Of a stretch of 64,000 bases of DNA, positions 53,567 to 61,317 are shown in pieces; positions within the stretch are counted from its first letter, which is position 1; each line of letters starts with the position of its first letter. The notes below the pieces were generated by a model. It saw nothing but the letters and a program-made list of their open reading frames with translations. It was not told the origin of the DNA and ran no database searches. Source of the DNA: Lentisphaerae bacterium GWF2_45_14 (GTDB taxonomy: Bacteria; Verrucomicrobiota; Lentisphaeria; Victivallales; GWF2-45-14). The position numbers and the translations under genes were made by a program. The stretch lies in the NCBI GenBank assembly GCA_001804785.1, contig MHBG01000010.1, forward strand, positions 57,276 to 121,275, in the 5' to 3' direction.

Positions 53567-54613
53567 ATGACTAAAATAAGATGCGCAGTTGTAGGACTCG
53601 GAATGGGTTCCGGACATGTAGCCAATTTTCAGAAGCATCCCGACGCCGTCGTTGTTGCGGTCGCCGATCCGGACAAGGCACGCCTTGAGGAACGCGGCAA
53701 AAAGCAGTATGGCATAGAAAAACTCTACACCTCGGCTGAAGAAATGTTTAAGAAGGAAAAACTTGACATTGTAGCAATCGCTACGCCGAATAAGTTCCAC
53801 AAGGATCTGGCAATAAAGGCTTTGCAGGCAGGGATAAACGTTCTCTGCGAAAAGCCAATGGCAATAAACGCCAAGGAAGCCAGAGAAATGAAGAAGGTTG
53901 CCGACAAGGTCGGAAAAAGACTGATGATAAATTTCAGCTACCGCTTTACCGAGCAGTCTCATGCAATCAAACAGGAAGTCGATTCCGGAATCCTCGGCGA
54001 TATTTATTTCGCGAGGACACAGTGGCTCCGCAGGCGCGGCATGCCGGGCTTTGGCGGCTGGTTCGGTCAGAAGGAACTTTCCGGCGGCGGCCCACTAATC
54101 GACCTCGGCGTGCACCGCCTCGACCTTGCGCTTTGGCTTATGGGATATCCTGAGCCTGAATGGGTTATGGGATCAACCTACAATCATATAGGGGCAAGCG
54201 CCGCAGCGAGGGAAAAGAAAAAGTTCGACGTTGAGGATTTGGCAGTCGCAATGATAAAGTTCAAGAACGGAGCAACGCTGGAACTTGAAGCATCATGGGC
54301 TGGGAACGTCAAGGAACGCGAATTCATGTCCACCCAGCTTCTTGGAACGAAGGGCGGCCTTCGCCAGTATAACATAAACGAAGGCTACGAATTCGAGGCC
54401 GAGTTTTATCTCGAACAGAATGGTGTGCAATACGATATGAAAGTACACCCGCCCGTTCCTGCCGCTAAAAGCAGCATACACCACTTTATCGACTGCATAA
54501 TTAGCGGAAAGCCGCACATTGCCACAGCCGAAGAGGGCATTATCGTAATGGAGATTCTCGACGCTATCTATGAGAGTGCGAAAAAAGGAGCTCCCCTCAA
54601 AATAAAATCCTGA
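53567..54613 (+). CDS. Gfo/Idh/MocA-family oxidoreductase, ThuB-like
   Basis: A 348-residue NAD(P)-dependent dehydrogenase with VVGLGMGSGHVANF, the catalytic NVLCEKPMAI and the GGGPLIDLGVHRLDLALW motif of the second domain. It lies directly after thuA, where ThuB-type dehydrogenases are found, and would oxidise a disaccharide or glycoside hydroxyl. The sequence is a generic family member, so the ThuB role is by context. Confidence 0.88.
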   Translation: MTKIRCAVVGLGMGSGHVANFQKHPDAVVVAVADPDKARLEERGKKQYGIEKLYTSAEEMFKKEKLDIVAIATPNKFHKDLAIKALQAGINVLCEKPMAINAKEAREMKKVADKVGKRLMINFSYRFTEQSHAIKQEVDSGILGDIYFARTQWLRRRGMPGFGGWFGQKELSGGGPLIDLGVHRLDLALWLMGYPEPEWVMGSTYNHIGASAAAREKKKFDVEDLAVAMIKFKNGATLELEASWAGNVKEREFMSTQLLGTKGGLRQYNINEGYEFEAEFYLEQNGVQYDMKVHPPVPAAKSSIHHFIDCIISGKPHIATAEEGIIVMEILDAIYESAKKGAPLKIKS

Positions 54614-54676
54614 AAAAGTCTCTTTTTGATTTTTTCAAAAGCCGAGTAAAACTGGGGACTGTGACAAAAAGGCGCG

Positions 54677-55762
54677 TTATATTTTGAGTGTGCTTGAGCG
54701 CATGATAAGTTCACCCGGCATGAGGCAGTTTTCTGGTTTTTTGCCGGATTCCACCCACTCCGCAAGCATTTCGACGGCGGCCTCTCCCATCTCTTCAACC
54801 TGTTCCCTGACGGTTGTGAGTCCGGAATTTTCAGCGGAGGGCCAGGTTATATTGTCGTAGGATATTACGGAGATATCTTCGGGAATCTTCATGTTGAGTT
54901 CTTTGCAGGCGGCATATAGCCCTCGCGCACGATAGTCGCGCATCGTGAAAAAGGCAGTTGGGCGCGAGCCTGTTTTTTTGAGGATTTCCAGTGATTTGAC
55001 ATGTGCGCTTTCTGTCCCCGAGAAGGCTTCGATGATGAGTTCCTTTTTGAGTGTAATCTCTTCCTCCGCGAGGGCGCCCCTGAAGCCGGCAAGCATTTCC
55101 CTGTAGATTGTATTGCCCATGTCGAAGGGGCCGGCTAGAACGGCTATGTTTTTGTGCCCCAGGCTGATAAGATGCTTGCCCGCAATGCGCCCCACTGCTC
55201 TGCAGTCCATTTTTGCGGCGACCGCCGGAATGTCTTTTTCAAGGTTTATTACGACGTAGGGTACCCCAGCTTTTTCCAGCGGGACTATCTCTTTTTCGTA
55301 ATCGCAGTCCTCGAAAAACAGGACTCCCTGTATCTCGTCGGAACTGAACGCCGAAATTATTTCCGATGCCGATGACGGTCCGCTTCCAGCAAATGAAATC
55401 AATGTTTCTGCGTGAAGTCTTGAGGCTGCCGAGCATATTCCAAGCAAGCCTCCAACTGCTTCCGTGGCTCTGTTTTTCGGATCCACACCGGGAAATCTTA
55501 CAAGAAATCGTCTCAGCCCTTTGCGCTCATTGCGCCCATATATCACGTATGCGCCCTTGCCTGGATTTACCCTTAGAAGCGATTCGTTATGCAGCTCTTT
55601 AAGTATCTTTCTTAATGTTCCGCGGCTTATGCCTAGCGATTCGGCAAGTGTCCTTTCGGGAGGCAGGAATGTCCCTGACCTGTACTTGCCGGAAACGATT
55701 TCGGAGCGAAGCAGGGAAAGGGTGTCGTCTGACTTATATTTTCGGCGCACTGTATTTTTCAT
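54677..55762 (-). CDS. GntR-type winged helix fused to LacI-type sensor
   Basis: A 361-residue regulator. GntR winged helix at about 10-75 (LLRSEIVSGKYRSGTFLP, ISRGTLRKILKELHNESLLR), then a LacI/PBP-like sensor (GVPYVVINLE, LISLGHKNIAVLAGP, RPTAFFTMRDYRA; the interdomain DISVISYDNITWPSAENSGLTT near 300 is a textbook LacI-family hinge end). It converges on the thuAB unit and may repress a sugar locus. No ribosome site is visible; candidate operator repeats touch its start. Confidence 0.88.
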   Translation of the reverse strand: MKNTVRRKYKSDDTLSLLRSEIVSGKYRSGTFLPPERTLAESLGISRGTLRKILKELHNESLLRVNPGKGAYVIYGRNERKGLRRFLVRFPGVDPKNRATEAVGGLLGICSAASRLHAETLISFAGSGPSSASEIISAFSSDEIQGVLFFEDCDYEKEIVPLEKAGVPYVVINLEKDIPAVAAKMDCRAVGRIAGKHLISLGHKNIAVLAGPFDMGNTIYREMLAGFRGALAEEEITLKKELIIEAFSGTESAHVKSLEILKKTGSRPTAFFTMRDYRARGLYAACKELNMKIPEDISVISYDNITWPSAENSGLTTVREQVEEMGEAAVEMLAEWVESGKKPENCLMPGELIMRSSTLKI

Positions 55763-55787
55763 GGTACTAAAATATACCGCTGGTACT
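55763..55787. promoter_or_regulatory. Direct GGTACT repeats beside GntR start
   Basis: GGTACT occurs at 55763-55768 and 55782-55787, 19 bp apart, directly before the regulator ATG. GGTA (55763-55766) also mirrors TACC (55775-55778). They are placed for autoregulation by the GntR/LacI protein. No sequence proof. Confidence 0.35.
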
Positions 55788-55886
55788 TAATTTACAAGCC
55801 GGTCTTAAGACGTTCTTCCCCTATTAATCCATTGAAAACCGGGAAGAAACGCTGTATCTATACAGGGACTTTTTCCACTTAATGCA

Positions 55887-55910
55887 GTGCCATTCGGACC
55901 GACCCGAATG
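55887..55910. repeat. REP-like palindrome, copy 1
   Basis: CATTCGG (55891-55897) and CCGAATG (55904-55910) form a perfect 7-bp stem around ACCGAC. The surrounding GTGCCATTCGGACCGACCCG recurs at 56531 with one extra C. It is about 20 bases upstream of the lipoprotein gene start. Confidence 0.7.
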
Positions 55911-55929
55911 ACAGAATAGGAGTTTAAGA

Positions 55930-56496
55930 ATGAATAAAATGTTATTTCCCCTCATGTCGTTTATTGGTTTGCTTCTTCTTACATCTTGTACAAACAATGA
56001 TTTAAGAAGATATAATAATACTTTGAATAGATTAGATTATGGCTGTTTGGGGAAAAGTCGTATGCGGCGTGATGCGCTGACAAATGTCTTGAAAGATGCC
56101 CACGGGCCAGAAGGATTAAAGACACCCCGTATAGCTATAGCCTACTATTTTGCAGATGGACGCAAGATCGGAATAATATTGCACTGGGTATCTTTAATGC
56201 CTATGGCTAATGGTGTTATTTTGAAATCAAAAAAAGGGGAAGTAAACTATTTGTTTCCCGATGTTGATCTTGAGTATAATAAACAGATGGCTCAAAATAT
56301 TCTCATATTTAATGCTGTTATATTTTTTACAGAAAAAGAGATACCGTCTTTAATATACGATAAAAATGTTTCCGTTATTCTTTCGAAGGATGGCGTTCCC
56401 ATTTCAAACGAATTCCCTCTGGAAATAATTCATACAGATAATAAAAAAGAGACTGAAAATAAACCCGAAAACGCCGCAGATAAGGATAAGCCCTGA
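55930..56496 (+). CDS. A+T-rich lipoprotein of unknown function
   Basis: A 188-residue lipoprotein with lipobox LLTSC (Cys20) and a strong AGGAG eight bases before ATG. The mature part starts with TNNDLRRYNNTLNRLDYGCL and contains a beta-rich middle; the last 30 residues are Lys/Glu/Asn-rich and probably disordered. I find no known domain. Codon use is clearly more A/T-rich than in the flanking genes, and palindromes of one repeat family bracket the gene at 55887 and 56531. This looks like a recently acquired or mobile single-gene cassette. Expression from its own promoter is likely but none is obvious. Confidence 0.68.
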   Translation: MNKMLFPLMSFIGLLLLTSCTNNDLRRYNNTLNRLDYGCLGKSRMRRDALTNVLKDAHGPEGLKTPRIAIAYYFADGRKIGIILHWVSLMPMANGVILKSKKGEVNYLFPDVDLEYNKQMAQNILIFNAVIFFTEKEIPSLIYDKNVSVILSKDGVPISNEFPLEIIHTDNKKETENKPENAADKDKP

Positions 56497-56530
56497 TAAA
56501 TACGGGAGTGAAAGGGAATAAATTGATTTA

Positions 56531-56570
56531 GTGCCATTCCGGACCGACCCGAATGGCACACCCGAATGGC
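56531..56570. repeat. REP-like palindrome, copy 2
   Basis: GTGCCATTC (56531-56539) and GAATGGCAC (56551-56559) form a perfect 9-bp stem; CCCGAATGGC recurs again at 56561-56570 as a third half-site. The unit matches the one at 55887. The remaining gap to the nickel operon (56695-56848) shows no gene; the 35-bp inverted repeat is described separately. Confidence 0.75.
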
Positions 56571-56598
56571 GAGTAGAATCCCTTAATTTGGCTTTGAA

Positions 56599-56694
56599 GA
56601 GTATGTAAATTTTTTTGTGTAAATGGCCATAGCTTTTTTCCTTTCTCGTTAATTTAACTGCTATGGCCATTTACACAAAAAAATTTACATACTC
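56599..56694. repeat. Perfect 35-bp inverted repeat, 26-bp spacer
   Basis: Arms at 56599-56633 and 56660-56694 are exact reverse complements, including a run of seven T/A. They begin with GAGTATGTAAAT and the inner ends are ATGGCCATAGC. A transcript would fold into one long hairpin with a T-rich loop. Possible readings: a very strong bidirectional terminator between the lipoprotein gene and the converging nikO, a miniature mobile element remnant, or a hairpin RNA. No target-site duplication or transposase is seen. Confidence 0.85.
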
Positions 56695-56848
56695 AGTTCG
56701 TATAAGAAAATCCTTGCCCAACAACTTAACTTTGACTTTTGACATGGCCTGCTATCTCCGATACCTCGCGTGCACTGCACCGGGGTAGTTCATTCAGAAA
56801 CAGAAAACTTAAAATAGCCGTAACAAATATTAGTCATCTTTCTTGCCC

Positions 56849-57529
56849 TCAATGTCCTGTTCCCCTACTGATGGCTGGTTTTGCCTGTCCGTTTTCAAGC
56901 CTGAGGAAATTTCCGCAGGTTTTTTCGTTGAAGGCATTATTATGAGAAACGATGACGATTGTTTTATTTATTGAATTGAGTATTTCGATAAGTTTGTCGG
57001 AGTGATAATCATCAAGGCCGTTGGACGGTTCATCCAGCAGCAACACATCCGGGCGCATGGAAAGAACGGACGCGAGCGAAACAAGCCTTTTTTCTCCGCC
57101 TGAAAGCCTGTAGGTCACTTTATTTTCATAGTTTTCAAGTCCGAGTTCGTCAAGGGTCTCTAGAGAGACGGCAAGCGCCTCGTCTCTCGACTTCCCGAGG
57201 TTGAGGGGGCCGAAGGCGACGTCCTCGAGAACAGTAGCGCAGAAAAGCTGATCGTCCGGATTCTGAAAGCAGAATCCCGTCCTGGCGCGTACCTCGCGAA
57301 AGTCTTTCTCGGAAACACGCTCCCGCCCGAATGCGTTGACGGTACCGGAAAAAGGAGTGAGCAATCCGACCATTAGCTGTAGCAGGGTTGTCTTTCCGGC
57401 CCCGGTAGGGCCGGTCACCGCAATGCGCTCATCCTCGAAAAGCGTTAAATCGAGACCTGCAAGGACATCGGCCCCGCCGGGCATATACGAAAAATGTATG
57501 TCTTTAAGCTCGAAAACGGGATTCTTCAA
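56849..57529 (-). CDS. nikO: Nickel ECF transporter ATPase NikO
   Basis: A 226-residue ABC ATPase of the CbiO/NikO type. The Walker A GPTGAGKTTLLQ is near 40, Q-loop FCFQNPDDQLF near 87, signature LSGGEKRLVSLA near 144 and Walker B VLLLDEPSNGLDD near 163, with the final switch His in IVSHN. It powers the nickel transporter. The start is a TTG overlapping the nikQ stop (TTGA). Length is shorter than cobalt CbiO proteins, which have a C-terminal extension. Confidence 0.92.
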   Translation of the reverse strand: MKNPVFELKDIHFSYMPGGADVLAGLDLTLFEDERIAVTGPTGAGKTTLLQLMVGLLTPFSGTVNAFGRERVSEKDFREVRARTGFCFQNPDDQLFCATVLEDVAFGPLNLGKSRDEALAVSLETLDELGLENYENKVTYRLSGGEKRLVSLASVLSMRPDVLLLDEPSNGLDDYHSDKLIEILNSINKTIVIVSHNNAFNEKTCGNFLRLENGQAKPAISRGTGH

Positions 57530-58275
57530 AAAAACTCACCCCATATAAAAATAGTTACGGTTAACGAGGAAAGAGAAATGTAAAAAAGGTCGCCACGCCG
57601 CAGAGCGAATTTTTTAACCGAATAAAACTTGCCGTCGAAGCAGCGGCACTTCATTGCGGCATTGACTCTTTCGGCCCTGTCCAGGGCCTTTATCATGATG
57701 GAGGCTGCCATTCCGGCAATCGTCCTGTAGGTGTGCATATCCATGTGCGGGACAAATCCTCTGGCTATCACCGCCCTTTTTATCTGAAGATATTCGCAGT
57801 GGACAATATCCAGGTAACGAATGGTGAACATCATCAGGTGCACGAGCTTGGAAGGAAATCTGATGGAACTCAAAGCCTGTGCGAAGGTCAGTATGTCAAC
57901 GGTATTAATGAGCGAAATACAGAGAAGAAGGATAATGTTCCCCCTTATCAGCGCACGGCAGCAGTTTAGAAAATATTCCTTGTCAATTATGGCCCAGCCA
58001 ATATCGACACTGTCCTTTCCCTGTCCTGAAAACGGCAGCGAGAGAAAAAAGAAGAGAAAAAAGATATTGAGAGCCAAAAGACGCCCGCTGACCTCGCGAA
58101 AAGTAATCTTTGAAAAGATAAACAGAACCAGTGAGAGAAGAAGCGCGGAAGCCAGCGCGGCAAATGATGAAAGCTGCGAAACAGCACATGCGAAAATAAA
58201 GCATGAGACTATCCTCGTTCTGGGGTCAAGAGAATGAACCATTGAATTACGATCGGAAAAATCAGAAAATATCAT
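57526..58275 (-). CDS. nikQ: Nickel ECF transporter transmembrane component NikQ
   Basis: A 249-residue EcfT-type membrane protein of the CbiQ family, with about five hydrophobic segments, the MVHSLDPRTRIVSCFIFAC N-terminal motif, and the Ala-Arg-Gly coupling motifs seen as VIARGFVPH and the cytoplasmic ERVNAAMKCRCFDG. The true start is ATG 58275 (ATGA overlap with the NikL-like gene); an in-frame frame 21 codons longer is spurious. It couples NikO to NikM. Confidence 0.9.
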   Translation of the reverse strand: MIFSDFSDRNSMVHSLDPRTRIVSCFIFACAVSQLSSFAALASALLLSLVLFIFSKITFREVSGRLLALNIFFLFFFLSLPFSGQGKDSVDIGWAIIDKEYFLNCCRALIRGNIILLLCISLINTVDILTFAQALSSIRFPSKLVHLMMFTIRYLDIVHCEYLQIKRAVIARGFVPHMDMHTYRTIAGMAASIMIKALDRAERVNAAMKCRCFDGKFYSVKKFALRRGDLFYISLSSLTVTIFIWGEFF

Positions 58276-58871
58276 TTTGTGCGTTTTTTCCCGGCAAGGA
58301 AGTAGGCGTATGTTCCGAATATTCCGATTATGAGACAAATGCCGGAGATAATGTCACGGGAAAACACTTTGTCGTTCATCGCCTCAACCTCATGACGGAG
58401 CGGAGTTATGCGCGAAGAAAGTTCCTCCGAAATTATCTTTCTTATTTCAGCGGGACTAGCTATTTTTTTTGGGTCAACCGAACTATCCTTAGAAAGCTCC
58501 TGCACCGCCACGGCCGCCGATACGGGAGGAGGAGGAGGAGCGGGAGCCGCTGGAGCAAGCTCGACAAGATACTCCACCTTGTGCCCATCTCCTGAATCGG
58601 CCTCCAGTCTGACAGGGCCTGACGCGGGAGCCTTGCCTGAAAACGAACCATCGTCCGAAGTCGTCACCTCCGAGCAGCGTTTTCCGCTTCTGTCATTAAA
58701 AAATATTTTTATATTTTTCGCTTTTGCACCGCCATAAAAATACGCTGACCCCTGTATCTGACCATCGCTTTCCTCTGCGAAAATAGAAAGCTTGTGGGCG
58801 TGAAGAAGCGGGCAGAAACTCAAAAAACACAACAAGCCTGCGGCACGGAGCAAATAATAAGTTGCTTTCAT
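58272..58871 (-). CDS. nikL: Nickel transporter accessory protein NikL
   Basis: A 199-residue periplasmic-facing membrane protein at the NikL position. It has a signal peptide (YYLLRAAGLLCFLSFCPLLHA, His-Lys next), a small carboxypeptidase-regulatory-like beta domain (KLSIFAEESDGQIQG; KNIKIFFNDRSGKRC), a Pro-rich linker (APAAPAPPPPPV), and one C-terminal membrane helix (IISGICLIIGIFGTYAYFLAG). NikL-type subunits replace CbiN in nickel systems. The ATG 58871 (GGAG upstream) excludes a 112-codon in-frame extension. Confidence 0.8.
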   Translation of the reverse strand: MKATYYLLRAAGLLCFLSFCPLLHAHKLSIFAEESDGQIQGSAYFYGGAKAKNIKIFFNDRSGKRCSEVTTSDDGSFSGKAPASGPVRLEADSGDGHKVEYLVELAPAAPAPPPPPVSAAVAVQELSKDSSVDPKKIASPAEIRKIISEELSSRITPLRHEVEAMNDKVFSRDIISGICLIIGIFGTYAYFLAGKKRTK

Positions 58872-59485
58872 TTTTCCATCTCCATCTTTAAGAGGTCTGG
58901 TTTGACTTTTCTCAGGAATAAGCAAATTGACGCGGTTATTAAACCCTCCGCGAAAATCACCGGCAGATGCGCGGTGAAAATTATTTTGGCGGCTGTCAAA
59001 TGGGTACCGTTCGATAAATAAAGCATGAATGCCGTCATGAGAGCAGAAAAGAAAACAGCGCCCGCACCGGCCGAAAAACCGATGGCCGCAGTCTTTAGCG
59101 GTGAAGCCACTGAAGCACAGAGCCATCTTCTGAAAAGTAGACCGCATAAAAGTGCGGGGAGCGCCATATCCATCGTATTCACGCCGAGCGTCGTAATGCC
59201 GCCCCAACTGAAGAAAAAGGCCTGCAGCACAAGGCCCGTGAGAATCACAGGAAAGGCCGAAAAACCAGCCAATAGACCCACCAGCCCGTTAAGGATAAGG
59301 TGCGCGCTGGATAGACCGGCGGGAACATGTATGAGCGACGCCGTAAAGAAGACAGATGATATAAATGCGGCCCTCGGAATGTCCTCATAACGGAGGTGTC
59401 TGAGCCCGTAAATCGTGCCTATGACCGTAACTCCGAAGCCTGCCGTAATAACGGGAACGGAGAGTATGCCGTCAGAAATGTGCAC
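58868..59485 (-). CDS. nikM: Nickel ECF transporter substrate-binding component NikM
   Basis: A 205-residue S-component with the obligatory N-terminus Met-His-Ile-Ser-Asp-Gly (start GTG 59485), whose first residues, including His2, chelate the metal. Seven hydrophobic segments follow, with SSAHLILNGLVGLLAG and LPALLCGLLF-type blocks. The gene order nikK, nikM, nikL, nikQ, nikO is the standard for nickel rather than cobalt systems, which here is supported by the adjacent nikR. Confidence 0.93.
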   Translation of the reverse strand: MHISDGILSVPVITAGFGVTVIGTIYGLRHLRYEDIPRAAFISSVFFTASLIHVPAGLSSAHLILNGLVGLLAGFSAFPVILTGLVLQAFFFSWGGITTLGVNTMDMALPALLCGLLFRRWLCASVASPLKTAAIGFSAGAGAVFFSALMTAFMLYLSNGTHLTAAKIIFTAHLPVIFAEGLITASICLFLRKVKPDLLKMEMEK

Positions 59486-59506
59486 AGTGCAAACCCTCGC
59501 TGTTCT

Positions 59507-60283
59507 TTATTTCTTTTTTTCCTTCATGTCCACGGCCTTTATCCACATGAGCCCGCCAAGCTCAACATCCACGTTTTTGCCGCCGGGACCTTTCATCTTT
59601 TCACCAGTGGCCAGAGCGGCAAAGCCCCACCATCCGGCCTTCGGGACGGCATAGGAGAATACCCCGCTTGCGTCAGCCTTGACTACTTGGGTGATAAAGG
59701 CATCCGAAGGCGCCTCGTATTTTCCATGGGGGTTGTACATCTCAACTTCTACTTCCGCGAACGGCAACGCTTTGCCGTTCATTATGACTATTCCCCTGAA
59801 GACATTCCCTGTATAGAATCCGTACGGCCTCACGAGGGGTTCTATTTCTATGGGAAAACCTACCATTCTGTCCCAGCCATCCCCTGCACCCATTACATCC
59901 ACAACGACCTTCGTGTAGTGGATTATCATTTTCTGTTCCGCCGCTTCCCAGTAGGGAGCCGGCTCGATATAAAAAACATAGTCGCCAGGCTTCTTAAATT
60001 TAAATGACAACGAATAGGCTTTTTTCCCTTCGCGCACGGTAGGCTTCAACGCCATAAGCAGGTTTTCCTGCCCTTTTGCGGAAAGAACCCCGACTTTAGC
60101 GGGACTTTCCATATTCATTAGCGGACCATTTTCCATAGGATGTGTAAAAATCACGTTGAAGTCGAGAGGTTTTGATATATTGTAAACAATATCGCTATCA
60201 GGAAGCAATAACTGAAAATGCGCCTTTACAGAAAGCGAAATGAAGGCTATTGTAATAATAGAAGTTAGTTTTATTGATTTCAC
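59507..60283 (-). CDS. nikK: Nickel uptake accessory protein NikK (DUF4198)
   Basis: A 258-residue exported protein with signal peptide ([16 protein letters not shown]). DUF4198-type features are [15 protein letters not shown], the central beta region ([50 protein letters not shown]) and the Lys-rich end. NikK is the extra periplasmic component of NikKLMQO systems. It is first in the operon; nikM follows after 21 bases. It is read divergently from nikR. Confidence 0.88.
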   Translation of the reverse strand: MKSIKLTSIITIAFISLSVKAHFQLLLPDSDIVYNISKPLDFNVIFTHPMENGPLMNMESPAKVGVLSAKGQENLLMALKPTVREGKKAYSLSFKFKKPGDYVFYIEPAPYWEAAEQKMIIHYTKVVVDVMGAGDGWDRMVGFPIEIEPLVRPYGFYTGNVFRGIVIMNGKALPFAEVEVEMYNPHGKYEAPSDAFITQVVKADASGVFSYAVPKAGWWGFAALATGEKMKGPGGKNVDVELGGLMWIKAVDMKEKKK

Positions 60284-60375
60284 GGCGGGCCCCCTTTTTT
60301 ATTAGGTGTTCGGCGTAAAATATAATTCTAGGATTAAATGAATTCAATTTAACATGCTAAGAAAGGAGGTATGAA

Positions 60376-60795
60376 ATGGGTAAGAAACTGATAAGATTGA
60401 GTCTATCTATCGAGGAGCCTCTCTACAAGAAACTAGAAAAGCTTGTGAGAGAAGACGGTTACAGCAACCGCTCCGAGTTCGTTCGTGACATGATCCGCGA
60501 CAGGCTCGTGTCGGATGAATGGGCGGCAGGAGAAGAAATCCTCAGCACAATCACTCTGGTCTACGACCACACAAAGAGGGAGCTTAATGAGAAACTCATG
60601 GATCTCGAGCATCGCTTCTACCAGATGGTCATGGCATCGACACACAGGCACATGTCTGAATGTCTTTGCGCCGAAATGATTATGGTCAAGGGCAAGCCCG
60701 ATCAGGTCAAGGAGTTCTTCAACGAGATGAGGAAACAACGCGGAGTTCTTCACTCCGGAATGACGATGAGCTCAACCGGCGACAAGCTTGATTGA
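60376..60795 (+). CDS. nikR: Nickel-responsive regulator NikR
   Basis: A 139-residue nickel repressor. The N-terminal ribbon-helix-helix (IRLSLSIEEPLYKKLEKLV; SNRSEFVRDMIRDRL) and C-terminal ACT-like metal domain are complete. The four nickel ligands are in place: His79, His90, His92 and Cys98, with spacing of 11, 2 and 6, as in Escherichia coli NikR. AAAGGAGGT precedes the ATG. It is divergent from the nik transporter operon, whose control region it should bind; the A+T-rich 92-base gap holds a TATAAT at about 60320 but no clear GTATGA-type half-sites. Confidence 0.95.
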   Translation: MGKKLIRLSLSIEEPLYKKLEKLVREDGYSNRSEFVRDMIRDRLVSDEWAAGEEILSTITLVYDHTKRELNEKLMDLEHRFYQMVMASTHRHMSECLCAEMIMVKGKPDQVKEFFNEMRKQRGVLHSGMTMSSTGDKLD

Positions 60796-60802
60796 GTAGG
60801 TT

Positions 60803-60852
60803 TTCACGGAAACGTCCGTGAATGGGGTGTGTCCCATGACCTCAAAAGAGGT
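60803..60852 (+). terminator. Three stacked hairpins after nikR
   Basis: TTCACGGA-AACG-TCCGTGAA (60803-60822), ATGGG-GTGTGT-CCCAT (60822-60837) and ACCTC-AAAA-GAGGT (60839-60852) follow each other, the last leading into GTTTATTG. The third may serve as a weak terminator of nikR; the others stabilise the 3' end. No long T-run is present. Confidence 0.5.
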
Positions 60853-60961
60853 GTTTATTGAAATTAGAAAATACAGGTACCTTGTTACTCATGAAGCTGA
60901 ATCTATTTTAGACTCCATGGACAGTGCAGCAAATTGTTTTTTGTAATATGCAGGGTTGTAA

Positions 60962-61085
60962 ACAGGCCCTCTTACCTGTGAATGTTTCGATTTTTATCCC
61001 TGAAAAGGGATGGCTTTCTAGCGATAGAGGCTTTTGGCGTAGTCCGCGCTTTCGTATTATCGCATGATAATACTTATCTATCGCT
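60962..61085. ncRNA. Candidate structured RNA in 500-bp gene-free interval
   Basis: The stretch 60796-61317 has no convincing gene. It holds ACAGG/CCTGT (60962-60979), ATCCCT-GAAA-AGGGAT (60996-61011), and an outer 9-bp stem AGCGATAGA/TCTATCGCT (61020-61028, 61077-61085) enclosing GTATTATC-GCAT-GATAATAC (61054-61073). A nested, multi-stem arrangement like this is more than expected by chance. It could be a leader of the TIM-barrel gene at 61318 (232 bases away), a small RNA, or the remains of a mobile palindrome. A 92-codon open frame over it has no coding features. Confidence 0.4.
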
Positions 61086-61317
61086 CCTTAAATTATTTAG
61101 TAGCACACTTATTATGACTTTTTCAGATAACCCATTTTCGCAGCAAGCACCCTCGCAAGCTCCATCTAAAAGAAAATTTATTCCGGCAATCCGAGGCCGT
61201 AATATTTGCAGGGGAAATAAGAATACGCACTTTTTCAAGAAAACCTTGAAGCTAAGCTAAATTGTGTCAAATTAATCCAACTGGCATTGGAAGATTATGA
61301 TAAGGAGTGGAATAACC

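Noticed and set aside
52754..53962. 402-codon open frame on the minus strand across thuA and the start of the ThuB-like gene
   Set aside because: The plus-strand genes have clear family motifs, ribosome sites and tight spacing; the antisense frame is cysteine/phenylalanine-rich with no domain and is a codon-bias shadow.
55887..56694. Integron cassette with attC sites
   Set aside because: No GTTRRRY/RYYYAAC core pair is present at the expected positions and no integrase is seen.
58872..59207. 112-codon upstream extension of the NikL-like frame
   Set aside because: It is the nikM gene read in another frame; a signal peptide and ribosome site at 58871 define the real start.
60982..61260. 92-codon open frame in the gene-free interval
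   Set aside because: No ribosome site or domain; it runs through several palindromes and has irregular codon use.
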